Shown here one piece after another: positions 6,572 through 13,647 of a stretch of 14,089 nucleotides of DNA. The stretch spans positions 1 to 14,089 of the forward strand of contig JACJZG010000032.1 in NCBI GenBank assembly GCA_020635715.1, written 5' to 3'. The translations under genes and the position numbers were made by a program. Each line of letters opens with the position of its first letter. Within the stretch, counting starts at the first letter, position 1. Under the pieces are notes generated by a model. That model made no database searches, was not told where the DNA came from, and saw only the letters and a program-made list of their open reading frames with translations. This stretch comes from Flavobacteriales bacterium (lineage in GTDB: Bacteria > Bacteroidota > Bacteroidia > Flavobacteriales_F > PHOS-HE28).

Positions 6572-6949
6572 ATGCGCGGCATCGTCGCCACCGGACTTCT
6601 GGGCCTGGCCTATCTGCTGGTGCTGTTCCCGGATGCCGTGCGGATCCCCGCGTTGATCGGCCATTATGTAGAGCACAAGGAACGCTCTCCGGACCTGAGC
6701 GTGGCCGACTTCCTGGACCTGCATTACAGCAACCAGGAACACGGTGGAAATGGTGATGCTCCGCATCAACAACTGCCTTTCCGGCATCATCATCTGGTCG
6801 GTGACAACTGCAGTCCGAGCGCGATCGCAGTGACCACCACGATGATGGTCGAATCGACCGTGACGGTCCGCAGGGAACATGCCGAAACAGGCCGTTCCGT
6901 CCTGCTTCCAGGCCATACCGACGGCTTGATCCAGCCTCCGCGCTGCTGA
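6572..6949 (+). CDS. Small exported His-rich protein, head of metal-efflux locus
   Basis: A 125-residue protein with a hydrophobic N-terminal segment (MRGIVATGLLGLAYLLVLFPDAV) acting as signal peptide or membrane anchor. The following part is rich in possible metal ligands: HYVEHKE, DLHYSNQEHGGNGDAPHQQLPFRHHH (HHH near residue 72) and a Cys just after. It ends in LIQPPRC; from memory, small proteins placed before CusA/CzcA genes in Bacteroidota often end in a similar QPP(K/R) motif. A periplasmic metal-binding or sensing role is inferred from composition and position, not shown. The start follows directly after a consensus promoter box. The pump gene begins 135 bases downstream, past two hairpins. 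The reading frame is intact, with no sign of frameshift. Confidence 0.75.
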   Translation: MRGIVATGLLGLAYLLVLFPDAVRIPALIGHYVEHKERSPDLSVADFLDLHYSNQEHGGNGDAPHQQLPFRHHHLVGDNCSPSAIAVTTTMMVESTVTVRREHAETGRSVLLPGHTDGLIQPPRC

Positions 6950-6951
6950 GC

Positions 6952-7004
6952 CATCGCATTCCATGTGACCCAGGCCACAGCGGCCCTGGTGCGCGAATGC
7001 GATG
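6952..7004. promoter_or_regulatory. Long inverted repeat in the pump leader (hairpin 1)
   Basis: CATCGCATTC (6952-6961) and GAATGCGATG (6995-7004) are perfect 10-base complements. Between them CCAGGCC (6970-6976) pairs with GGCCCTGG (6982-6989) with one bulge. It follows the stop of the His-rich gene by two bases. No T-tract follows, so it is not a standard intrinsic terminator. It could act as an mRNA processing or stability element, or as an attenuator. Confidence 0.55.
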
Positions 7005-7009
7005 ATGCC

Positions 7010-7026
7010 GTCACCCATACGGTGAC
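7010..7026. promoter_or_regulatory. Short perfect hairpin in the pump leader (hairpin 2)
   Basis: GTCACC-CATAC-GGTGAC forms a perfect 6-bp stem with a 5-base loop, five bases after hairpin 1 and 58 bases before the pump start. The bases between it and the pump (7027-7084) are pyrimidine-rich and hold no Shine-Dalgarno sequence. Confidence 0.45.
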
Positions 7027-7084
7027 ACAGGTCCGACCTTTCGCGACCTCCCTCCTTTCCTCTTCTCAACCCGATCCCATTCCC

Positions 7085-10000
7085 ATGATCGAACGGATCA
7101 TCCATCTATCCATACGCCACAAGGCAGCTGTCGGCGTAGGGATCCTCGTACTCATCATCGGTGGCGTGCTCGCCTTCCGAAGTCTGCCCGTGGACGCCGT
7201 GCCGGACATCACGAACAACCAGGTACAGGTGATCACGCTGGCACCCACGCTCGCCACGCTCGAGGTGGAACGCTTCGTGAGCTATCCGTTGGAGCAGGCC
7301 CTCGCCAGCCTCCCGCGCATGATCGAGCTGCGCAGCATTTCGCGCTTCGGCCTCAGTCAGGTCACGGTCGTTTTCGAGGACGGCATGGACACCTACCTGG
7401 CCCGACAGCTGGTGAACGAGCGCATCCAAGGGCTCGCCACCACCATGCCACCCGGTGTGGAGGCACCTTTCCTGGCACCGATGAGCACGGGCCTTGGTGA
7501 GGTGTTCCAATACGTGGTGCGCGCGGACAGCGCCCACCAACATGCGTTCAACGCCATGCGGCTGCGTGAACTTCAGGACTGGGTGATCGGCAGGCAACTG
7601 CTCGGGATCCCCGGCGTGGCGGAGATCAACGGTTTCGGCGGACAGTTGAAACAGTTCGAGGTATCCGTGGACCCGGTGCGATTGAACGGGATGGGCATCA
7701 GCTTAGGCGGATTGATCGATGCCCTTGAACGCAACAATGCCAATACCGGTGGCGCCTACATCGAACACGCCAACAATGCCTACTTCATCCGCGGCGTGGG
7801 CCTCGCGACCAGCTTGGAGGACCTGGGGCGCATCGTAGTTGACACACCGAAGGAAGGAGCCCCCGTGCTGGTGCGCGATGTCGCGACCGTACGGCTGGGT
7901 GCTGCGCCCCGTTATGGTGCCATGACGCGCGACGGCGAAGGTGAAGTCGTGGGCGGCATCGTGATGATGTTGAAGGGAAGCAACGCCAGTGCCGTCGTGA
8001 GCGCGGTGAAGGAACGGCTGGACGTGATCCGCAACGGCCTTCCGGACGGTGTTGTGATCGAACCCTTCCTGGACCGCGCCGATCTGGTGGACCGCTCGAT
8101 GCACACGGTAAGGAACAACCTGCTCGAGGGCGCCTTGATCGTGATCCTCGTGCTGGTGGTCTTCCTCGGCCAGTTGCGTGCGGGCCTCATCGTGGCCAGC
8201 GTGATCCCATTGAGCATGCTCTTCGCCATCATCCTCATGCGCCTCACCGGTGTGACCGGCAACCTGATGAGCCTCGGAGCGATCGACTTCGGACTGGTGG
8301 TGGATGGCGCGGTGATCATCGTGGAAGCCGTGCTCTTCCGCATGCACCACCTGCCCAAGCGCGATGGGCTGCTGCCGCGAAAAGAGATGGACGACGAGGT
8401 GGAACATGCTGCAGGGCGCATGATGAGCGCCGCCACCTTCGGCCAGCTGATCATCCTGATCGTCTACATCCCGATCCTCGCCCTCAGTGGTGTGGAAGGC
8501 AAGATGTTCCGACCCATGGCCCTTACCGTGGTGTATGCCATCATCGGCGCGATCGTGCTCAGCCTGACCTATGTGCCGGTGATGAGCAGCTTGTTCATTC
8601 CCCGACGCACCGGCCCGAGCGTCACCATCAGCGACCGCATGATGGACCGCCTGGCGAAGGCCTACGCACCAATGCTGGAAAGAGCCCTTCGCCATACGCG
8701 GATCGTTCTCGGCACGAGCGTGGCCCTGCTCGCGGCGGCGGCCTTCGCCTTCACCCGGATGGGCGGCGAATTCATCCCCCAACTCGAAGAGGGTGACTTC
8801 GCCTTCCACAGCATCCTGCCCATGGGCGCCTCGCTAACCGCAAGTCTGGAGAACAACGAACGCGTCGAACGCATCATCAAACAGTTCCCCGAGGTGAAGG
8901 ACGTGGTGAGCAAGACGGGCACCGCTGAGGTGCCGACCGACATCATGAGCGCCGAGATGACCGACGTGCTGATCCTGCTCCACGACAAGAAGGAATGGAC
9001 CACCGGCCGCGGCTATTGGGAGCTCGCCGACACCATGATCAAGGCCCTGAAGCACATTCCGGGCGTGTACTTCGAGATCAACCAACCGATCCAGATGCGC
9101 ACCAATGAACTGATGACGGGTGTCCGCCAGGACATCGCCATGAAGCTTTACGGCCCTGACATCGACACGCTCCTGCACTACGCCGGACAGGTGGCCTTGG
9201 CGGTATCGGACGTTCCTGGCGCCGGCGAACCAGCGATCGAGCGGGTGGAAGGCACACCCCAGATCACCATCACCTACGACCGGGAACGACTGGCCATGAT
9301 GGGTGCCGATGTGGCCGATCTGAACCGTGTGGTCCGCGCAGCGTTCGCCGGGGAACCCGCCGGAGCCATCTATGAGGGCGAACGGCGCTTCGATGTGGTG
9401 GTGCGGGCGGACAGCACGCGCCGGAGCAGCCTCGCGGACGTCGCTTCGCTCTACGTCAACACGCGCGATGGTCGCCCCATCCCCTTGGACCAGGTGGCCG
9501 AGGTGGCCTTCGTTCCCACGCCGGCGCAGATCACACACGAGAACGCGCAACGCAGGATCTACGTGGGCGTGAACGCACGCGGCCGCGACGTGGAGGGCCT
9601 GGTGACGGACATGCAGGCCCGTGTGAAGGAGAAGGTGAAGCTGCCGCCCGGTTACTTCCTGGAGTTCGGCGGTCAGTTCCAGAACCTGCGCGAGGCGAAG
9701 GCCCGACTCAGCATCGCCTTGCCTGTGGCCCTGCTGCTGATCCTCCTGCTGTTGTGGACCACCTTCCGGTCCCTGCCCGATGCGCTGCTGATCTACACCG
9801 CGGTCCCGCTCAGCGCGATCGGGGGTGTGGCCGCCTTGCTACTGCGCGGCATGCCCTTCAGCATCTCCGCCGGTGTGGGCTTCATCGCCCTCTTCGGCGT
9901 GGCCGTGTTGAACGGCATGGTACTGATCGGCACCTTCCGCGACCTGGCGGCACAGGGCATGGGCGTGGTGGAACGCGTTCGGCATGGCACCGCAACGCGC

Positions 10001-11428
10001 CTGCGTCCCGTGCTGATGACCGCCTCCGTGGCCTCGCTCGGTTTCCTGCCCATGGCCCTGAGCAACGGTGCCGGCGCGGAGGTGCAACGGCCACTTGCCA
10101 CGGTGGTGATCGGCGGATTGATCACTGCCACCATCCTCACCCTCCTGGTGCTGCCTGTGATGTACGTGCTCTACCACCGTCGCGAACTGCGCATCAAGGG
10201 AGCCGCCGCGGCGATGACGATCGCCTTCCTTGTGCTTACCGGCTCCACGCAGGCACAGGTCCAACAGGTCGATCTGGAACAAGCCCTGCGCATGGCGGGA
10301 ACCAGCGCACCCGCTCTCCTCGCTGCGAATGCCGAAGCGGAACGGATGGACGCGCTCCGTGGCGCAGCAAGCGAGATCCCACGCACGGAGGTGGTGTACA
10401 TGCGCGGTCAGTACAATGCGTACACGCGTGACGACAACAACATCACCGCGGTGCAGACGATCCCCTTCCCCACGTTGTTGGGGGCCCGCGCCGGGAGTGC
10501 CAGAGCCGAAAGTGATCTCGCGCAAAGCCAGCGTGATCTCGTCGGAACGGACGTGAACTGGAAGGTGCGCGCGGCATACGATCGCCTGCAATACCTCCAC
10601 GCGCTCGAGGCCTGGTTGATGCGCGAGGACAGCACCTGGCAGGAGTTAGCGCGGGTCATGACGCTGCGCGCCGGCACGGGTGATGTTCCACCGATCCAAC
10701 AGGCCACGGCTGAAGCCCGAGCCGGCCGTTCGAGGGACGAACTCCAACGCCACCGCAACCTGCTCAATGCCGAACGCATCGGCTTCGGAGGCCTGCTCGG
10801 GCTCGACACACCGGCGGATGTGATCCCTGCACCCTTCATTCCGCTCACCACCGCACCGGTCGATATCAGCGTCGTCGTTGGCCCGGAGCTGGAGGTCCTG
10901 CACCAACGGATCACGGCAGCGGAACAGGCGCATCGGGTGGAGCGCAACAGCCTACTGCCCGACCTGATCGTGGGCTACTTCAACCAGACCTTGATCGGGG
11001 CACCGCTGGATGCGGAAGGCACACGCCTCGCCAGCCCCAGGGACCGATTCCAAGGCTTTCAGCTTGGCGTGTCGCTGCCCTTATGGGCACGGCCGCAAGT
11101 GGCGCGCAACCGGGCAGCCGGACTCCAGGAAGAAGCCGCGCGACATGCATTGGCCGAAGGCGAACGCCAATGGCGCCTGGAGGTCACCAGTGCCTATCAA
11201 CGCATCACCAGCGACCATGCCACCATCACCTGGTATCAGAATGAAGCACTGCCCAACGCGGAACGCATCCTAAGCACATCCACCATGGCCTATGGAACGG
11301 GCGATATCGCCCATGCCGAACACGTGCTCAACCTCCAACAGGCACTCTCCATCCGCCGTGGATACATCGACCTGGTCCACGACCACAACAGCAACGTCCT
11401 CCTTCTCCAACGCCTCACCGCCCACTGA
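7085..11428 (+). CDS. czcA: CzcA-type heavy-metal RND pump fused to its TolC/CzcC-type outer-membrane factor
   Basis: A 1447-residue fusion. Residues 1 to about 1035 are an HME-RND proton antiporter that exports metal ions from the periplasm or cytoplasm. It begins MIERIIHLSIRHK with the first membrane helix at about 13-31, then LPVDAVPDITNNQVQV, ARQLVNERIQ and STGLGEVFQYVV as in the CzcA/CusA family. The proton relay reads DFGLVVDGAVIIVE (D401, D407, E414), aligning with CzcA D402, D408 and E415, so divalent cations are more likely than Cu(I)/Ag(I); the usual VEN is VEA here. The final pump helices end at LPVMYVLYHRREL. After the basic HRRELRIKG comes MTIAFLVLTGSTQAQVQQ (from M1044), like a complete signal peptide, then about 390 residues of outer-membrane efflux protein with two TolC-type repeats ending LLLQRLTAH. 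The open frame upstream of 7085 is rejected because the family starts at MIER. The adaptor gene follows after 11 bases. Confidence 0.95.
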   Translation: MIERIIHLSIRHKAAVGVGILVLIIGGVLAFRSLPVDAVPDITNNQVQVITLAPTLATLEVERFVSYPLEQALASLPRMIELRSISRFGLSQVTVVFEDGMDTYLARQLVNERIQGLATTMPPGVEAPFLAPMSTGLGEVFQYVVRADSAHQHAFNAMRLRELQDWVIGRQLLGIPGVAEINGFGGQLKQFEVSVDPVRLNGMGISLGGLIDALERNNANTGGAYIEHANNAYFIRGVGLATSLEDLGRIVVDTPKEGAPVLVRDVATVRLGAAPRYGAMTRDGEGEVVGGIVMMLKGSNASAVVSAVKERLDVIRNGLPDGVVIEPFLDRADLVDRSMHTVRNNLLEGALIVILVLVVFLGQLRAGLIVASVIPLSMLFAIILMRLTGVTGNLMSLGAIDFGLVVDGAVIIVEAVLFRMHHLPKRDGLLPRKEMDDEVEHAAGRMMSAATFGQLIILIVYIPILALSGVEGKMFRPMALTVVYAIIGAIVLSLTYVPVMSSLFIPRRTGPSVTISDRMMDRLAKAYAPMLERALRHTRIVLGTSVALLAAAAFAFTRMGGEFIPQLEEGDFAFHSILPMGASLTASLENNERVERIIKQFPEVKDVVSKTGTAEVPTDIMSAEMTDVLILLHDKKEWTTGRGYWELADTMIKALKHIPGVYFEINQPIQMRTNELMTGVRQDIAMKLYGPDIDTLLHYAGQVALAVSDVPGAGEPAIERVEGTPQITITYDRERLAMMGADVADLNRVVRAAFAGEPAGAIYEGERRFDVVVRADSTRRSSLADVASLYVNTRDGRPIPLDQVAEVAFVPTPAQITHENAQRRIYVGVNARGRDVEGLVTDMQARVKEKVKLPPGYFLEFGGQFQNLREAKARLSIALPVALLLILLLLWTTFRSLPDALLIYTAVPLSAIGGVAALLLRGMPFSISAGVGFIALFGVAVLNGMVLIGTFRDLAAQGMGVVERVRHGTATRLRPVLMTASVASLGFLPMALSNGAGAEVQRPLATVVIGGLITATILTLLVLPVMYVLYHRRELRIKGAAAAMTIAFLVLTGSTQAQVQQVDLEQALRMAGTSAPALLAANAEAERMDALRGAASEIPRTEVVYMRGQYNAYTRDDNNITAVQTIPFPTLLGARAGSARAESDLAQSQRDLVGTDVNWKVRAAYDRLQYLHALEAWLMREDSTWQELARVMTLRAGTGDVPPIQQATAEARAGRSRDELQRHRNLLNAERIGFGGLLGLDTPADVIPAPFIPLTTAPVDISVVVGPELEVLHQRITAAEQAHRVERNSLLPDLIVGYFNQTLIGAPLDAEGTRLASPRDRFQGFQLGVSLPLWARPQVARNRAAGLQEEAARHALAEGERQWRLEVTSAYQRITSDHATITWYQNEALPNAERILSTSTMAYGTGDIAHAEHVLNLQQALSIRRGYIDLVHDHNSNVLLLQRLTAH
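10214..10255 (+). other. Internal signal-peptide-like segment joining pump and channel
   Basis: Within the fusion, residues 1044-1057 read MTIAFLVLTGSTQA, preceded by the basic HRRELRIKGAAAA and followed by QVQQVDLEQAL, the normal mature start of an outer-membrane factor. It could be cleaved by signal peptidase after A1057 to release the channel, or remain as a 13th membrane helix carrying the chain to the periplasm. Sequence alone does not decide between these. Confidence 0.6.
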
Positions 11429-11439
11429 TCCTCACGGAC

Positions 11440-12627
11440 ATGAACAAGTTCCTTCCACTCACCTTCGTCGCGTCCTTGCTCGTCGCATGCAGCGATGCGC
11501 CGCCGGACGCCCACGACCATGAACATGCCGCACAACCTTCGGCATCGGATACCACACATCACCACGATGAGGACATCACGCTGAACGCCGAACAACTGCG
11601 CACCCTTGGCATACGTATCGCGGCGCTCGAGACCCGGTCCATGACCGGCAACCTGCGCCTTGCCGGGCGCATCCTGTCCTCGCCTGTGAGCAAGGCCCGC
11701 ATCACCAGCCCAATCGGTGCGAAGGTGGTCGATGTCCTCGTGGACGAGGGCGCCCATGTGCGCAAGGGTCAACCGCTGATCGCCCTGAACGACCTCACCT
11801 TCTTCCGCATGCAGGAGGAATACCTGATGGCACGCGCTGATAAGGCGGTATCCGCTGCAGAGCGCGACCGGCAGCGCACCCTGTCCGAAGGCAATGCCAA
11901 TGCGCTAAAGACCCTGCAGCAAGCCGAAGCAAAGGCTGTGAGCGATGAGGTGCGCATGCGCTCGCTGGCAGGACAACTGCGGCTCCTCGGTGTGGATCCC
12001 GACCAGCTGCAGGCCGACCAACTGCAACAACGCTTCGTGCTTCGCAGTCCGGTGGATGGCCGCGTGAACGGCATCAGCGTACACCTCGATGAGCGCGTGG
12101 AACCCACGACCGTGGTGGCGGAGGTGATCGACCTGCACCACTTCCATGTGCACCTGAACGCCTACGAGCGCGACCTGGCGCGGTTGAAGGAGGGTGTCTC
12201 GTTCGACTTCGACGTGATCAATCTGCCGGGCGAACGATTCCGGGGAGAGGTCTTCAGCATCGGCCGCACCTTCGATAGCGATGGACGCTCGATCCCGGTG
12301 CACGCGCACGTGACACAAGGCAGTGAGAAGCTGGTGGAAGGCATGTCGATCAGCGCGACGATCCCGACGTCCAACACCACCATGCTGGCCGTTCCCGAGA
12401 GCGCCATCGCGATGTCGGGCAACGAATCCTTCATCTACCTGGATGATGGGGGAACCCCGGATGGTGGACAGCGCTTCCAGGAGGTTCCGGTGATCCTCGG
12501 CCCGAACGATGGTGGCATGCGTGCGATCACCCCCGTCAGTCCGCTACCTGAGAAAGCCCGGATCGCCATGAACGGAGCCTTCCAGCTCCGCAGCATCCTG
12601 ACCATCGGCACGGACCATGCCCATTGA
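11440..12627 (+). CDS. czcB: Periplasmic adaptor lipoprotein of the metal efflux pump (CzcB/CusB type)
   Basis: A 395-residue membrane-fusion protein that links the RND pump to the outer-membrane channel. The N-terminus is a lipoprotein signal with lipobox LVAC (Cys17), so it is membrane-anchored by lipid; +2 is Ser. His/Asp-rich stretches follow (DAHDHEH at 23-29, HHHDED at 40-45) and the protein ends in DHAH, probably metal-binding tails. The barrel-sandwich and lipoyl-like halves are visible in ITSPIGAKVVDVLVDEGAHVRKGQPL and FVLRSPVDGRVNGISVHLDERV. Between them lies an alpha-helical hairpin, about residues 125-185 (MQEEYLMARADKAVSAAERDR). The C-terminal part has the usual beta-barrel (FRGEVFSIGRTFD) and membrane-proximal segments (LAVPESAIAM). 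It starts 11 bases after the pump stop and belongs to the same operon. Only weak inverted repeats follow the stop; no clear terminator. Confidence 0.93.
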   Translation: MNKFLPLTFVASLLVACSDAPPDAHDHEHAAQPSASDTTHHHDEDITLNAEQLRTLGIRIAALETRSMTGNLRLAGRILSSPVSKARITSPIGAKVVDVLVDEGAHVRKGQPLIALNDLTFFRMQEEYLMARADKAVSAAERDRQRTLSEGNANALKTLQQAEAKAVSDEVRMRSLAGQLRLLGVDPDQLQADQLQQRFVLRSPVDGRVNGISVHLDERVEPTTVVAEVIDLHHFHVHLNAYERDLARLKEGVSFDFDVINLPGERFRGEVFSIGRTFDSDGRSIPVHAHVTQGSEKLVEGMSISATIPTSNTTMLAVPESAIAMSGNESFIYLDDGGTPDGGQRFQEVPVILGPNDGGMRAITPVSPLPEKARIAMNGAFQLRSILTIGTDHAH

Positions 12628-12684
12628 CCGCTGAGCGGGATCGACAAGAGCACATCACCCTTATCCGATTGCCTTCCGCAGGCG

Positions 12685-12692
12685 TAGATTCG
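12685..12692 (+). promoter_or_regulatory. -7-like box downstream of czcB
   Basis: TAGATTCG matches TAnnTTTG in seven of eight positions and lies in the 131-bp gap after czcB. The first ATG after it (12709) opens only 23 codons, so the box more likely drives the HEPN-like gene at 12759 or was the original mfd promoter before that gene arrived. A TTG at 12669 is too close for a standard -33 element. Confidence 0.35.
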
Positions 12693-12758
12693 CGCCGTTC
12701 CGAACCCGATGCCCGCATTGAGCGGCACCGGGCTTCGGGCGTTTACGCGTGGAGCAAA

Positions 12759-13643
12759 ATGCTATTCAAGGAAACCCTAGATCGCCTTACATGGGAAGTG
12801 AAGGAGGCTGTTGATGAGATCTTCACAACCATTGACCAGCGTCAAACCCACCCGAACGATATCGTCCTACCAAAGTGGGGATGGTATAGCGAACAAAGAA
12901 TGGACGGTTACAAACCATTCGGACCCGGTCTTGGTGGGTGGGATGCTGAAACGGAACACACTCAGTACGAATTCTATGATTCGTATCGTCGTCAGTATGT
13001 AAAGGGTTCACGTAAGGTCTTTTATACAAAGATTTCCTCAGACCAGAAAGCGAAAAAGGATATCCGTCTTTCTATTCAGATGGAACTTATGCTCTACCTG
13101 CGCTTCTGGGAAACCGATCGGATTCTGACCAAGCTATTCCACTACACTCAACTTGCTCTTGGGAAGCCCTTCAACTGGCAATACAAACTTGACCCGGACA
13201 AGAAGAACCATCTACTGATCAGAGAGGAGATAAGAGATCCCCTAAAGCAAATCTGCCCGAAGTACTACGCTCTCTTGAAGAAGATGTACAAGTCACAGAT
13301 CCGAAACGCAGTTGCCCATAGTCAGTACTATATCACCGACAACCATGTCGGATTCACAAACTATGCCCCTGCAAAGCACGCTCCCTTTGCACAAGAATCG
13401 TACGACTGGTGGGAGGAGATATTCCATACCGTCATTCTGTTTTACAACGAGCTAATCGCGCACGAGATCGCCATTGAAGAACGAGCAAAGCGGCTAGACC
13501 AACTCTCTGTCGGAGCAGGTATCGAGATCAGGTATACGGACCCGAGCATTCAGATAACGGACATTGTTCATTGGTGCTTCGACCACCAAAGGAATATGTG
13601 GAGTTGGGGGCCTCCGAGAAGTGCCTCTGGACTCTATCTCTAA
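12759..13643 (+). CDS. HEPN-like protein of unknown function, low-GC orphan gene
   Basis: I do not recognise this 294-residue protein. It has no signal peptide or membrane segment and is rich in Tyr, Trp and charged residues. Its middle to C-terminal part is helical and contains KMYKSQIRNAVAHSQYYI, with R182-N183-x-x-x-H187. An R-N/D/H-x-x-x-H motif in a helix is the catalytic signature of HEPN ribonucleases, common in defence and toxin-antitoxin systems, but HEPN-like folds without RNase activity exist too. Base composition is unlike its neighbours: hand-counted lines are about 35-48% GC, against about 57-65% nearby, with A/T-rich codons, which points to horizontal transfer. The start at 12759 is chosen because GGAG lies four bases before it and the low-GC composition begins there; the frame is open to 12624, but that part overlaps the czcB end. 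The stop is four bases before mfd. Confidence 0.7.
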   Translation: MLFKETLDRLTWEVKEAVDEIFTTIDQRQTHPNDIVLPKWGWYSEQRMDGYKPFGPGLGGWDAETEHTQYEFYDSYRRQYVKGSRKVFYTKISSDQKAKKDIRLSIQMELMLYLRFWETDRILTKLFHYTQLALGKPFNWQYKLDPDKKNHLLIREEIRDPLKQICPKYYALLKKMYKSQIRNAVAHSQYYITDNHVGFTNYAPAKHAPFAQESYDWWEEIFHTVILFYNELIAHEIAIEERAKRLDQLSVGAGIEIRYTDPSIQITDIVHWCFDHQRNMWSWGPPRSASGLYL

Positions 13644-13647
13644 CAAC

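Noticed and set aside
6518..6949. Possible frameshift in the His-rich small gene because its second half looks unlike the first
   Set aside because: The C-terminal LIQPPRC resembles the ending of related small proteins and no other frame continues the N-terminal half, so the frame is taken as intact.
6965..7084. 40-residue N-terminal extension of the pump frame
   Set aside because: The CzcA/CusA family begins at M-I-E-R-I-I next to the first helix. The extension has no signal and covers the two hairpins, so it is taken as leader.
7703..8809. Open frame of 368 codons antisense to the pump
   Set aside because: His/Asp/Glu-rich low-complexity translation, mirror of the membrane-helix codons of the pump; no start context or motifs.
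12622..12636. Possible terminator after czcB (CCGC-TGA-GCGG)
   Set aside because: Only a 4-bp stem and no T-tract; too weak for an intrinsic terminator.
12709..12780. 23-codon ORF starting after the -7-like box downstream of czcB
   Set aside because: It ends inside the start of the HEPN-like gene, has no recognisable product, and such short frames are expected by chance; an upstream leader peptide cannot be fully excluded.
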